A DNA stretch of 64,000 nt from Armillaria gallica (lineage: Eukaryota > Basidiomycota > Agaricomycetes > Agaricales > Physalacriaceae), in the NCBI GenBank assembly GCA_037576215.1, contig JBANDB010000007.1, positions 217,001 through 281,000 on the forward strand. The letters are read 5' to 3'. The notes beneath the pieces are model-generated. The model made no database searches and had not been told where the DNA came from. It was given only the letters and a program-made list of their open reading frames with translations. The position numbers were made by a program, and so were the translations under genes. Below are positions 12,320 to 24,612 of this stretch, piece after piece (within the stretch, counting starts at the first letter, position 1; the number at the start of each line of letters is the position of its first letter).

Positions 12320-13787
12320 CCATATATATTTCTGTCCAATTCGCTGATGGCTCTGCTCTCATGATCGACTCTCATTCGTACCCGTCATCACCGATTCAAG
12401 CACGTCGTCTTGCATAGCTCAAGAGACTGCGACGAATTCTATGATATCTGTACCGCATCGAAGGGTGTTGGACTATTTGTTGATGGTTTGAAGGTCTGCG
12501 GCTCAAAGGAAGATCAAGCAGCCACTCATGCCAGCGTTCTCGAGAATCTTCTCGAATTGCTCGTCTCCGTACAATTGATCCACTTCGAAGATATCCCTTG
12601 GGACCACCTATCATTCATCGGAAATTCCAAGGGGAAGCGCTACAATATTTCTATGGTAGATCTCCGTCAAACAGTTGTCGCATCGTGCCACGCATTAGCT
12701 TCCTTCATACAAGCTTTCCCCAAACTTCACGCATTGGCATTGTTGTCCGTGTCTTTTGGTAACAATAGCAGCGTTGCCAACTTGGAGGAGACTAGCAGCG
12801 CCCCCATAATTCCTCGTGTTCGCATACTCGAACTCGACAACTGCGAGGATATACTCGTGCGCCTCTCCAATGATATCGCTCAGAATTTGGCTCCGTTGTC
12901 TGTACGGCATCTCCGCATTCTTCGAATCTTGAATGTCCAGGAAGCTAATGATTTAACTTCCATCAAGACTATCATTGAAAAATCGGGTGGCATTCCTCTA
13001 AAACTTCGAGTGGGTGATATTCGAGCGGGTGCGTCGTTTTCTGATGTCAAGTTCCGCTCTCACATGTTAATTCTCCCCCCTAGATCCTGACGAGCTAGTC
13101 GCTTTGCCCTTTCTGCCCTCTTTAAACCATCTTCACCTCAACTTAAACGACTACGAACATAGGAATGAACAAGATATCTTGGGGTGGTGGATAACATGCC
13201 TCTCCTGTCCGGACATCAAGTTGTCAAAGATCCACGTTTCCCTGTATGCCGACCCACACTATCCTCGCTTGTACAGGGCTTTTGTTGCCAATGTATTGTG
13301 ATATTTCGGCCTGGATCATAGCAAGCGCCCACACTCACCAGACTCACCGTCGGGATTGGTAAGTATTACTCAGCTACGTTTCTTTTCTCTGCATGAAATT
13401 TCTAGTAGTTTCTTTTAAAAGTAGTATATAAAGCTGTATGTAGAATGGGACCCCTTGTGCGTTTGCCTTCCAAGGGTTCCCTGTCGCTTGATAATTCACC
13501 CCTTAATCCAACATGTATTTCGGAGTACTTTCTACCACCACCCCTTTGCGATTCCACCCAAGCTGGCGCCTGACGAAGAAATCTCATTTCATCTCATTGA
13601 AAAAGAGCTATGGTCTGAGCTGGATAACGCCCTAGCTGGGATTCAGGGCCTGGAAGAATTTATGATCAAACTTCCATCTGAGGGCGATGCGGCGGATTTT
13701 GAGCCACTGAAGGACACGATTAAGGAAAGGATGCCCCGGGCACGAGATCGAGGTGTTCTGGTGTTTAGGATGAAACGAGGAGTTTAA
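12320..13787 (+). pseudogene. F-box/LRR-like gene, probably disabled paralogue of 27818-29195
   Basis: The body reads RTRHHRFKHVVLHSSRDCDE, then a leucine-patterned region (LLELLVSVQLIHFEDIPWDH, LASFIQAFPKLHALALL). After a 57-nt intron at about 13029-13085 it continues PFLPSLNHLHLNLNDYE. A C-terminal exon near 13560-13787 ends RDRGVLVFRMKRGV. Each block matches the gene at 27818-29195 (RHRRFRHVTI, ASIIRAFPSLEVLRLKL, PLPSLKHLHIHLNDFE, EVGGVLVFEPV). An in-frame TGA at 12362-12364 sits where the paralogue reads through. No ATG or complete F-box precedes it, and a TGA follows FVANVL near 13300. It could still be expressed as a shorter protein, but I read it as decayed. Confidence 0.6.
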
Positions 13788-14094
13788 GTGTAGACAATGC
13801 TCAATGTTAATATTTATTGACATTGAGGTCGCCTTTGAGAGTGGATACCACTGGACCCGACTTGTATTCAATCTGCTCACTACCTATCGAACGTTCGGTG
13901 TGTTCCAGTCAGTGACTGTTATCTACATGCCAATAAGCTATTTTCGGTCACCAGGCGTTTTGGTGCGTAGTACTATATGCGTCCTTAATGACTCGGAGAT
14001 TTTGAATGCACCCTTTGTAATAGGACCCCACATAATTTCTCCCTCATCAGCACCCGAGTTTTCGCCTGTCGCTGGGGGTTTCTCAGAGTAAAGG

Positions 14095-14185
14095 CTTGGT
14101 CAAGAACTCAGTGACCCTCGTCGTTGACCTTCTTGTTAAAGAATATAATGCTAACACTGCATCTTGCGCAGCTCGTGCGATTTTG
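14095..14185 (+). pseudogene. scrap of the F-box family N-terminus
   Basis: The DNA GGTCAAGAACTCAGTGACC and the following TCGTTGACCTTCTTGTTAAA match the start of the truncated gene at 10540 (TGTCAAGAACTCAGCGACC, TTGTTGATGCGCTCGTCAGA). The translated match is VDLLVKE against VDALVRQ. Frames are broken. It is one of at least three decayed copies of this family between 10 and 15 kb. Confidence 0.45.
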
Positions 14186-14383
14186 GTGAGACATCAAGTT
14201 ATCTTCACAAAGACTTGAAGGCACTGAGAATCTTGAGACGCCTCTCAAATCATTCGTCCCCTGAAATGAACCACTTCGAGCGTATGCAATGGACTACCTT
14301 GTTTATTTAAATTACAATGGAAAAAGTGTGTATCCTTTCAGACCAGTAATCCTATGGATACAATGTGACGGTATAGAAGGATT

Positions 14384-16057
14384 CTATTGATACTTAGACA
14401 TGAGAGTGATCTCCTGTATGGGACCTACTTCCCTCACTTGTAACCCCGTACTCTCCATTCTCTGAAAAGCGAGATCTTGTAGCAGCAGAGGCCAGCCCAG
14501 CGCGACTGACTTCAGAGGTATGTCCGACTCTCTACCACAATAACTGCTACAGCCGATATGCCGGGATTCTATGAGATTTATTGTCGTGTCAGCAGGATTC
14601 ATGACGCAAGGCATGACCCAAGCAAGCTCAAGATGCTCGAGTTTAGGAAGAAGGTGGTCATGGTCATTATCGAACCTCAGTTCGTTCAGAAGCCGCTCTG
14701 ATAACGTGTCTGATGTTGCAAAGTCGTGAATCGTCAGACTGACCAAGTCCGGCACTACCCTAAATATGTCAATGAAATCAGAGCCTTCCACGGATCTGGT
14801 AGCATAGGAAGTGGTGATAATTGTGAGCTTTCGTAGAGGCGAGCGGGAACGTCGAATTAGGGATACAGTGGCATGCATGTGAATAGCTCCGCCGATGAAG
14901 GTGAGATCGGTCAAAGCAGGAGCATCGATGGATCCAAGGAAAAGAGAAAGAGTGTTGGTGTAGAAATACATATTCCGACAAGTGAGGGAAGTTAACGTAG
15001 GAAGGCTGACAAAATGATTTTCATCTTCCTCTCCACAGAGGCCGTATGCTTCGACTGTAAGGGATTGCAGGTTCTGCATTCGAGAGAGGTTGTAGACGAC
15101 GGCACCAATGTCTCCGGGCCGAAATTCCAGGTTGAGTGTGTGTACGTGCCGTGGAAGGTCAAAGCAACCAATTGGAACACCGTCGCGTATCATAAGGGTG
15201 TGAAGGTTTGGAAGATCATATGCATAATGAGGGCTATCTTCCATATAGCCCTCCATGATGAGGCTCTCTAAGGAACCCAACAGACCACTTGGTAGCCTTG
15301 TTATGGCTCTCGCGTGACCTCGAATTTCACGAAAGCGAAACCGATGGGCGACGAGAGTCTCGGTGATGCTATCCAAGGTGTAATCATCAATGACCACCAG
15401 CTTTGGACTCATAAACTGAAGGACCAAGGGCATACACCCCAACCGAAGTAACTGAAGTTTAACTACTTCATGAATAGAGTGCCATCGAGACAAAGGAAAG
15501 TACATTTTTGATGGTAAGCGAATGACAATGGTCGACCATAGACTGGGAGAGTCAATGGTAACGTCGCGCCAGCGCTTGCAGACCAGTCCCAGAAGGAAAG
15601 GGACATTTGATGGGCAGAGGTCGGACTCCTGCCTGCAAGCCTCTTCAAAGATTTGAAGCAAGACATCGTAGGACAAGCGCCGGACTGGCGCAAGTAGGGC
15701 GCCATAATGATCAGCGTAGCTCTTGAACCGATCGCGATCTCGGTTCAGCTTCTCCAAAGTCCTCTGAATACGAAGGATTTCCGCATCGTACGCGTTAATT
15801 TCATTAGCCATTTGTGAACGAACGCCAGAAATGGCCAGAATGTTCGACTCGGAAGGGGAGTAGAGCTCGCGAGATTTGAAGAAGAGTTCAGAAGAAGAGA
15901 TCTTGGGATCTTTCATAGAAGGTAGGCTTCTGCTGCATTTGTGGCACAGGATTGTGCACGGCCAGCTATATGAGTCGTCGATGCCTATCAATGTCATCCA
16001 TACCACCGACATACAAGTCTTTCTACTAAAGGTCGTACCTTCAGTGAAAGTAGCCAT
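14384..16057 (-). CDS. F-box-like protein with N-terminal coiled coil
   Basis: This is a single long exon, about 557 residues from the ATG at 16057. The N-terminal part contains a CHKC pair (TILCHKCSRSLPS). It is followed by a coiled coil (NEINAYDAEILRIQRTLEKL and NRDRDRFKSYADHYGALLAP) and then the F-box-like block VRRLSYDVLLQIFEEACRQ. After that comes LGLVCKRWRDVTIDSPSLWS, the standard arrangement of the large Agaricomycete F-box family. A long leucine-patterned C-terminus follows. The role is inferred as substrate adaptor of an SCF ubiquitin ligase. A 73-nt GT-AG segment near 15967-16039 was considered as an intron but would break the frame, so the continuous reading is kept. Confidence 0.85.
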   Translation of the reverse strand: MATFTEGTTFSRKTCMSVVWMTLIGIDDSYSWPCTILCHKCSRSLPSMKDPKISSSELFFKSRELYSPSESNILAISGVRSQMANEINAYDAEILRIQRTLEKLNRDRDRFKSYADHYGALLAPVRRLSYDVLLQIFEEACRQESDLCPSNVPFLLGLVCKRWRDVTIDSPSLWSTIVIRLPSKMYFPLSRWHSIHEVVKLQLLRLGCMPLVLQFMSPKLVVIDDYTLDSITETLVAHRFRFREIRGHARAITRLPSGLLGSLESLIMEGYMEDSPHYAYDLPNLHTLMIRDGVPIGCFDLPRHVHTLNLEFRPGDIGAVVYNLSRMQNLQSLTVEAYGLCGEEDENHFVSLPTLTSLTCRNMYFYTNTLSLFLGSIDAPALTDLTFIGGAIHMHATVSLIRRSRSPLRKLTIITTSYATRSVEGSDFIDIFRVVPDLVSLTIHDFATSDTLSERLLNELRFDNDHDHLLPKLEHLELAWVMPCVMNPADTTINLIESRHIGCSSYCGRESDIPLKSVALGWPLLLQDLAFQRMESTGLQVREVGPIQEITLMSKYQ

Positions 16058-16501
16058 ATGATTCGTAACAATGACTGGTGTCAATAGGAACGTAGAAAGG
16101 TGAAGTCACGGTCGCGGCTTGAGCTCGATCGAGGTTGTGAAGAACGACTTCACGGCCTCCGAAATTTGATTTCGAAACAAACACTATGTCACGTGGATAC
16201 GGAAGTCCCGGCACTCGCTTCCGAAAACATTTAGCCTTGGTGTTTCCGCGGCTAATTCATGACAGCGCAAACATATCCAACGAGATGCTGAGTGGCCATC
16301 GGGCAAATTCAAAGAAACTGCCACCGCTGGAAGGACTATGGAGTTCAGAGAGCAGGAGAGAAAGACGCTGCATAGAAAAGAAAGGGTTACTGTTACGAAT
16401 GAGATAGTGATTTTATAAATGTGACGAACGACAAACAGATATTCTAGAATACTAGATCAGCAATGAACTACAATAAAGTACATCGATAAGTTACATTTCC
16501 T

Positions 16502-17222
16502 CTAGTACCACTTATGATACCCAGGGTAAAGATCGTCTTCGTCGAGGTCCGGCATCATGAAAAACTTCGCTGGTCGCTTTGGAAGCCTATATCCTGGTCC
16601 ATGAACTTCCTTCGCTAATTCCTAACAAAGAGCTGATTAAGATGAATCCAAAAAAGCCGCAACAACTTGAACGTACCTCTACGTCGACAACATTATAGAT
16701 ATACATGCTCCAAGATTCGTCATGAGGGTTTTTCTTTACCTCACGAGGCTTTATCCCGTCCATATGAACCGGCTGAAGCTATGGTACAAACATTTGAGTC
16801 TGATTATAGGTACTCAAAAGAGAATGACGCACGGAGTAGTGAGCCATAGCGTCAGTTTTAGTGGTTGATCCACCTTTCTTTTTCCTCGTCACCGGGGGAC
16901 GATTTGGAGACTGTGAAGAAGATGGATCTTCATGGAGTCGCTCCGCCAAAGCCACCACTTCATCAATTTTGTAAAAGGTCACTTTTCCGCCATATGGATT
17001 GTCCCTCTGCCTAGCCGGGGTGAGAGTATCAAGGTCCGCAGGCTTGAGACGGAATTCCTTGGCTGCATCCGTTCGTTTCTGGATGACTGTTGAACGTTGG
17101 TCACTAAGGTACAGCTTCAAAGAGGGACTCACAATAGTTCTCCGAGTTCGAATTCTTTTGGGCTTCGGCTCTGGTGTCGCTGGAACCCCGGCAGCGGGAA
17201 TGGCGTACGGTATGGCTGTCAT
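16502..17222 (-). CDS. small protein with two XPA-C-like modules
   Basis: Exons 17222-16833, 16778-16677 and 16621-16502, with introns of 54 and 55 nt, give 203 residues. The start MTAIPYAIPAAGVP is followed by a basic stretch (KPKRIRTRRT). The first module runs DAAKEFRLKPADL, ... RDNPYGGKVTFYKIDEV. The second runs KTDAMAHYSLQP, ... VKKNPHDESWSMYIYNVVDV. Both follow the pattern 'K-x-D/E-A ... Y/F-x-L ... N-P-(H/Y) ... M/V-x-(L/F)-Y' of the XPA C-terminal DNA-binding fold. No zinc-finger cysteines are present, so it is not XPA itself. It may bind DNA in the nucleus. The end reads DEDDLYPGYHKWY. Splicing keeps the frame perfectly, so the gene looks intact. Confidence 0.65.
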
Positions 17223-20147
17223 GGTCGTTATCTAGTCTAGGAAAGAAAAAGACAAATATGTCAGTACAGCGGATCACCATTTTCGATATTTTAGACAGGG
17301 GCAATATGACACATGTATACCATGACTTCGCTAGCTTTTCCTGTTCCCGGTCGAAATTCTTGCAATGTTAACAAAGACTAAAGACATGTCACATAGGTAG
17401 TTGATGGCGCGCGCATGATAGCATCGGTGAACGGGCCGGTGATTGGTTTAAAGAACTTTAGGGCGGGTTCGGCGCCGCGGTCCGGGTTTGTTTTCTTGGC
17501 ACTTGCACTTAGTTCCTTTACTTCTGGCACCTGCTATCGGATCGCTCAACACCTCGGAATCTATCAAGCATCCTCATTGTCAACGATATCTTCTTTGGTC
17601 AATGCTGTGGCTCTTTCCTGGATGTTTGATCCAGCGCTGATTTTCTTCACAGCCAGGTGACTCTCTGACGCTCTGACTCGAATCTGGATATGGTACATGG
17701 AGAAAACACATCAAAACGAAGTCTTTTCTTCGTCTAAAGGACAGCTTTGCAGTCTTCTTTGAATCTCAGCGCGCATTTTGTGTGGACGCTGCATCTAACG
17801 TAGCCAGCGTTTTTGGGATCTGGTACCAAGGATAATTATAGCCAATCCAGGCCTGCACAACGCGTGCCCCGCATCCGATGAACAACGACATTCAGGGCAA
17901 TCGCCGCGTCCGCGGCATCGGACTGATAGATGAAGTGAATGCGAACAGCGGGGTCGATACACCGCCGGTATGAATAATCTGATTCGTTGTCTGATAAATC
18001 TAACGTGAGCAAAGTGTCGATCCTATAATCAACTCTACTGCAAGTCTTGTAGTTGCACCTTAAGAGTCCTGAAGAATCAAACCCTTTTCCTCGCTTTAGA
18101 TGCCTTTGCGTTATTCTGAGGTATTGCTGCTTGCGTCCGTATAGGGTCGCGTGTCCCGTCAATAGTCAGTATTTGCTAGCGAGGCTGGTGGTCCCGGACA
18201 GGGCGGCATATCCCAATATAGTGCACGCATCTCAAGCACTACCGGCTCTGGTGTACGAGGAACAGCCAAAATCTGCGGCGTACTACCATCATGTTCGCGG
18301 GGGCTTCGTGAAATCTTTCTCTTTTTTTAGACTAGATGGCGCTCATCATACTGATTTAACGATCACGCTGAGGTGCCTCGGGCATTTCAGTCCAGCGTTG
18401 ATAGAGCGTTGGGCTGCGTTGACCGCGAATGACTGTTTTTTTTTTTCTACTGGAGAAGGCGCATTATCTTCAATTCATGTCCTCAATCGAGATGAGCTAT
18501 CCGAGAGCGCAGGTCAAGGCGAGTCTTTATTGATATTATCGTACGTTTGTTTATTGCCTCCTGCACGAAGCACTGCCGCTTTATTAAACCAGGACTTCAT
18601 CTATTTATTCTACCCGTTTTACGGGTTCGTTGGGAGATGTCTTCGCAACTCGGGTACAAGCTCGACAGGTGGAGCGGCCTGCTATTAATTAATATTTCCT
18701 TCCATTCAATGATGAGCCAAGTTCCCGTCCAAATTGAACGGGTTTACGAACACTATGCCACTGGCTTTCCGTTTCGTATTATTCTTTGAGTGATTCGTTC
18801 CCTACACATTTTCTAGACCTTGTCCTCAAGCCTCCGATAATTGTCTCCGAAAATAGATCTTCAGGGACGCAGCACATTATTGCTCCTTCTTAGTTTTAAG
18901 AGTGTTCATCTTATGCCTCCCAGCGTCTCCGAAACTCCGAACAGCCATTATTTATCCTGTCAGCATCAGTGCAGGGTAACTGAGATCCGCTTCGCTGCAC
19001 TCATGGACAGTTGGCAAGCACATATCTACATTCGTACAAATTTCTTTCATTATTCTAGGTATGATAATGTTATCAATGTCTTCACCATCTCTCGTACTCT
19101 TGTTCTACTCCACAGTTCTTCGAAGTCCCATTCAAAGGGTGCATCCAGGTACCTATGAGTACGTCCGGCTTAATCTCATGCTTGGTTCGGTCATTCATGA
19201 TGTGAGTGTTGACGAAATACCGTGTGTCATCAGAACCCTTGATCATTCTTAAGTGTATCGCAGAAATCAAAAGGTCGCAATCAAACAAGTTAATTGGTAT
19301 TATCATTACGGCCTATTCCGCGTGGAATAGGACTACGCTCCAACTCGGCTCAGCTAACATCGGAGACGAGGTATTTTTACCCATACCGGAAGGTCAAGAT
19401 GTTTTGTAGGAGAATATCAGCATCCGTCGCTTCATGCTCAAACTGTGGAGCCCCAAAGACTCGCACTTTCCAGCCAAACATGCAGCCGACTGTTCAGAAA
19501 GGGTTTTGTCCGTCGGGCTGGCGGGTGCTGTGGGGAGAGTCCTAAGGCCATCGCATGTATTTTCGAATTGTACGTCACTCTAGAATTAATTGAGAGCTGA
19601 GTAGATCAGGGTCCATAGATTTCTGCAACATTTGTTTCAGGATAAGATTTCTCATACCACATTGGTATTCGCGGGTCGTACGTTCGAGACTCAAAGAAGC
19701 AGCATACAGATGTCGCAAATAGTAGAACAGCGTATATAGCTTTAGAGACTTCAACGAACGGATAGCCTTTTCAACCAAGAGAGATGGGAAATTTTATCAA
19801 AACTCCCTCCATACGATGAACGATCACATCTATGTATTTGCAGAAAGAATGTCACTTAGGTCCTGACCCCGGAAATAGACTGACTTTCATCAAAAGCTGA
19901 ACCGCAAGTCCGTATTAGCCAAGCACGTCGGAGAAGACTTTCACAACAAAAAGGGACATATTTGACAAATGTTCGCTTCCACTGAACGCCACATCACACA
20001 CATCGTGCCACTACGGCCCATGTACATGTGAGAAATGATCTCTGACCGCGTCATTCGTGTCGTCTTAGCACTCCACTCATCCTGGGCGCAATGCGAGTCT
20101 GGATAAACTATTCTTGTTCTTGTCAATGACATAGAGGACTAAAAAAC
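17223..20147. other. no gene resolved
   Basis: An ATG frame at 17415-17660 (81 codons, with a hydrophobic FVFLALALSS stretch) and a 211-codon open frame at 18053-18688 lie here. Neither shows a recognisable domain or splice-consistent partners. 18400-18460 contains a T-run. I see no supported gene between 17.2 and 20.1 kb. Confidence 0.3.
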
Positions 20148-20155
20148 TATAAAAG
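20148..20155 (+). promoter_or_regulatory. TATA box of the hydrophobin gene
   Basis: TATAAAAG lies 79 nt upstream of the ATG at 20227, followed by the C/T-rich CCCTCACAG... and CTCTCTCCCAG leader typical of highly expressed fungal genes. Confidence 0.7.
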
Positions 20156-20226
20156 GGCGTTGAATCATTACCTATCGTCAAGTCGAACAGCCCTCACAGT
20201 TGTACAGCTCTCTCTCCCAGTTCACA

Positions 20227-20721
20227 ATGTTTGCTCGTCTTTCTTCCGTTGCTCTCTTGGCTTTGCCTCTCCTTGCGTCCGCCACCGCCGTTGTTCCCCG
20301 TGGCGATGCGTCCTGCGCTAGTGGTACTGCACAATGCTGTGACTCTGTTCAGAGCGTAAGTCTCCTACAAGTCATTTAAGGGGACGCGGGAGCTCATATG
20401 AATTATTGCAGCCGACCTCCAGTGTTGTTCAGACCCTCTTGGGTTCCCTCGGGATCCCCATCGGCGATGTCACTGCGAATGTGTAGGTCTTCAGGTTTTG
20501 ACCGGTCATGCTGATGGCTGATGTATCTTCACGCAGTGGTGTTACATGCAGCCCCATCAGCGTCATCGGAGTCGGCGGCACCTCGTGCTCTAACCAAGCA
20601 GTCTGCTGTCAAAACAACAACTTCGTTAGTATATTTACTCTGCGGCTAATACTATACTCACATCTACGAACAGAACGGCGTTGTTGCACTCGGCTGTACC
20701 CCCATCAACGTCGGCCTCTAA
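20227..20721 (+). CDS. class I hydrophobin (four exons)
   Basis: Exons 20227-20355, 20412-20482, 20537-20624 and 20674-20721 give 111 residues. MFARLSSVALLALPLLASAT is a signal peptide. The eight cysteines follow the canonical class I spacing C-6-CC-32-C-12-C-5-CC-12-C. Family blocks are visible: [57 protein letters not shown], and an end at NVGL. The three introns lie at positions usual for mushroom hydrophobins. A TATA box lies 79 nt upstream, so strong regulated expression is likely. The product is secreted and coats aerial hyphae or fruit-body surfaces. It is not a close duplicate of the hydrophobin at 6818-7259. Confidence 0.95.
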
Positions 20722-23700
20722 AGGACTCTAGAATCATCATGATTAAGGACCATTGTAGTCATGTTTCGTACGATTAGCGAATTTATCGAGAAACGGACGA
20801 CCCTGAATAAAGAATAAATTTGCCATTGAGGATTGTAATATACCTCAAGAAGACTGATATACTCGCCTCGTTGAGAATCGACTGCGCAGTGAGAACCTAA
20901 GTCGGAAGATGATCAATAATCAAAATGTCTACTGCGTAGAGAGATGTTGGTAGCTCGCTGTTATCTACTCGCCTTCATCATGGAATTGAACAATCATTTG
21001 TCTTAATGCCAGATGGGCGCACAAAAAAATCGATCTCGAGGCAAGGGCATCTAGGATTCGTACCCTTTCTCTCTAGCCCATTCGTCGCAATTATGGCATG
21101 GTACTTCATAGATCATTATGGTAGGCATTCAGTTGAGAAAGCGTGAGTATACACCGATACTCTGTATGTTGTGCTGCAAAAACGCTAAACACCTGATGAG
21201 TGCTTAGATCAGGTTTTAATAAATGCTGATTTACTTACTATGCTCTGACTGATTACAACGCACCACATGTCAGCCTGTTTGCAGACTCGAAGCGCCGTCC
21301 ATATCACTATTGCATTATAGAAAAGAAAGAATCTGAAAGCGGTCTAGATCGAGAGATTTCTGTGCGGGGGATGATACCGGGTTGGTAAGATCGTGGTTGA
21401 CAAGGGGCCGGCAACTAAAGCCAACGATTGATTATGGTTAAGACTTCGATTGAGCTGAAGACAGCCGACTTATTCCAGACAACAGACAGACCCTAGAAAC
21501 GAATAAAGTTGGCAAAGATCACCGTCGATGTACGATTGTCCAGAGAGCGGTGCAGAATCTACAAGGCGGGGGCAACTGAATGAGAATTTCCAGTACAAAA
21601 AGTTTGCGGCGAAGGGCTAAAGCGTGATCGCGTGATCGATAATCGCGTTGATGACAAGTTGAAGACTAGTCGCGTAGACCAACAAGTCACAACAAAACCC
21701 TTCTCCACCGGCGACTAACGAACTAACGACGACGAAAAGGCAAGGTAGCTACCGCCCAGCATCACCTGCGTTGTTATTTTATATTGCTGCAGTCCTGGTA
21801 CTGCTCCACCTTCCATGGAGACAAAAGGGAAATCGCCGCAAGGTCACGGACCCCCAATGTCCCAGATTTTCCTTCTGACGCTCCTTATCCTTCAAGAGCC
21901 TATTCGCCTCTGACTTTTATATATCTACTGGCATGTGGTTCGCTCTTAGCAAGATACAGACAGATCTCTTAGCTTGTGTGGTCTCAGATACAGGGTGGAT
22001 AGCGAAAGGTGGTGTAACAGTCCGTATTTTTTTAACGCGTAACTGACTGGCGTAAACCTTAGCAGCAATGCAATATAATCAACAGGTCAACGACTTGCGT
22101 CCTCCTGATATTAACATTGTCACGGTACAGTTTAACATTGAATTGGTACTGTCTCCTATTCTGCGAAGCCTCTCATATTCTGACAATCTCCGACTGGAAG
22201 GCGTCGTTCTGGATTACAATACCTCCATGATTAAAGATTAATAATCGACTTGAGCTCCATATCGCCCGCAGTTTTAGTCAATCCTCTTGAAAATAGGTTC
22301 TAAGGCGAGGCGAACGAGGTCGAAGTCCAGACCGTACACCTCCGGTACGTGTTATTTCTTACAATCTGGGATGTAAATCTTACCGAATAATAGGACATTG
22401 CAGAACATTCGGACCTTGCGGACTTTGACTTCGTCCACGGGATTCGGAGACTGTCGCTATGAAGTCTCTTCGTCGAGTGGGCAGCGCTTGCCAAAGATTG
22501 CAGGCTGAATGAATGCACTTCGACTCTCATTCGGGGTCTGCGAAGGGTTTGTCTTTAGTCCAATAACCCATGCCTGTCAGGCAAGCATCCCGATTCCCTA
22601 TGGTATTCATCTATCACACGGATAACCCTGATTTTGATAATCTGCCAATCGATATCGGACCCCCATTGCGTCAGGCAGCGGCAGACTTTATTTTCCCGGC
22701 TCAAGGTGTTGCTAGATATGGTGCCGACGATGGCGACATGATAGGTTGCAGATAGGGAGGTCGCCGTTCAAACGACGTATCGGTCATTCTTCACAAGCAC
22801 GTTTGTTGCGTCCCGTTTGCTTGACATATATGGGCCTTGGGACGGCGGCTGAAGGAAGCTTCTTCCCTTAATGTCCTCTGGCAGTCAGAACGCGCTGGTT
22901 CATAGCTTGGTCGAGCCTGAGAAGTGTGAACCTATGTTGTGAATGGTGCTATCCTCAACCCGAGTTCTTCAGCAACCCGGCGGTTGATAGGCGGTATCCC
23001 ATTGGACAATCTTCTAGCAATGATATAGGACGAAAACCTTCGAACTCTTCCTTTGCACCTTTGCGTCCTCTCAGTCTCTGGCTCCTCTTCAAGAGGACCA
23101 CCGCCGTCTATTCTCCTCTAACTCAGACGACGAGATCCTTCCATATTCTCCACCTCGTCTTTGAACAGCATCCTCGCCTGCGTTCCCGTTCTATGGATGC
23201 TCTCTACTCTCGTCCCCACAGATACTGACAGGGAGGCACGGTCATTTTTTTCTCGGCTACCTATCTCGTCTGAGAGGGGTTTTCTAGGTTCAGAAGAAGT
23301 CAATTTCCCACGCAAGTGTGATACAACATTGTAACAAGATGAATCGAGACTAATTTTTCCTGACAGGGTACACGGAAGTGTATCGACCTGTTGTCTTAGG
23401 ATTGCGTATATAGTAACTTTACTCTCGGCGATTTTCCCAGTCCGTATCTTTTCATGCCCGTGTTTGCCTAGCAGATCCGCCTCTTGTCTCGGGTCATCTG
23501 GATGTACGCTAGGCATTCGTCTGATGTTCTTGTTTGCGGCTATGGATGAAACTGCCCGATTTCGAGGCTTCTTCAGATCATCTTGTTATCCTACGAACCA
23601 AATCCGCGGATTTAGGTTAGATGTAGGTGATTTTTGCTCCCATACTGAAACCAAACTTGACAGTCGACGATAAACAGATAATTCCTGAAACTACTAATCG

Positions 23701-24560
23701 ACAGACTGCACGGTAGCCTACCTGATGGCACCTTACAATACCGCATCTATTGCCTGCCTCTTGACCAATCAAATGATATATTCACTTCCAGCCCTCCTAA
23801 CAACGAGAAAGCTCCAAGCTCGAGTACGTCTTATGCTCACTCCTTGCATCAGAGCTTAGAAGAGTCTGGAAATCAGGAGACCATACTATCCGTCACCCTC
23901 TCAACACCGCCCCGATCTGAGCTGTCGTAGAGCCAGCGACAAGTATGATGTCAGAACACCGCCTTTCCTTCCAGCGACTCTCAATTTCCTCGTCCAATGT
24001 ATGTCGCACCGGGAAAGTGTATACGGAAGGATCAAGGACGCGCTGCGGCTCTCCATCAGTGACTTCTTTGATACCCGTCCGAACTATGCAACCACGTCGG
24101 CAGCGTCTTTTCCCTCAGATTCTTTGTAGCTACTAAGGTCGTTTCTCGTAATTGAAGAGCACAAAACCCAGTCTTGTAAACCTCATAACACATTGTGCTG
24201 TCCAAGATTAATTATTTACCGCCAGTAGAAGAATCATCAACATATTTTTACACGCGAGAAAGCAAGGAGGACGACAATTGAATGGCAATTGGTACTCCAC
24301 AGTTTCACGCTTCCCTTGATGCAACCCATTGAATGGCTTGCAGAGGCACAGTTTCTGGTGGCAGTGTATCGATTTGAAATTTGAAGCACGTTCGAAGCGG
24401 CGAGCTCGGATTCGTCGTTCAAAGCTTGCTGAAGACCGTATGGGGTTGTATCTACCCGCTTGTACGTTGATCCAGACTTCAGACCTTAAAGACGCCGTCG
24501 TGCTTCTAGGAACCATATATCCCAAAGCGAACGTGCTGTAGCGGAAGCTGTCCTGCACGT
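20722..24560. other. long gene-poor stretch
   Basis: No gene is supported over about 3.8 kb. Several frames of 60-130 codons are open (for example 22926-23228 plus and 23118-23516 minus) but overlap on opposite strands and show no domain. An unassigned piece near 23940-24130 reads NFLVQCMSHRESVYGRIKDA on the plus strand and could be an exon of an unrecognised or decayed gene. Confidence 0.35.
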
Positions 24561-24612
24561 GGACTTGAAAGAGGCGCTTGGATCAGTACTTGTATCTTCC
24601 TCGTGTGGTATA

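Noticed and set aside
15967..16039. Possible 73-nt intron at the start of the F-box gene
   Set aside because: GT and AG ends exist, but its removal shifts the frame and destroys the CHKC region that is typical of the family.
18053..18688. 211-codon open frame on the plus strand
   Set aside because: No ATG-anchored domain, no splice partners, biased composition, and an overlapping minus-strand frame of equal weight. Length alone is not enough.
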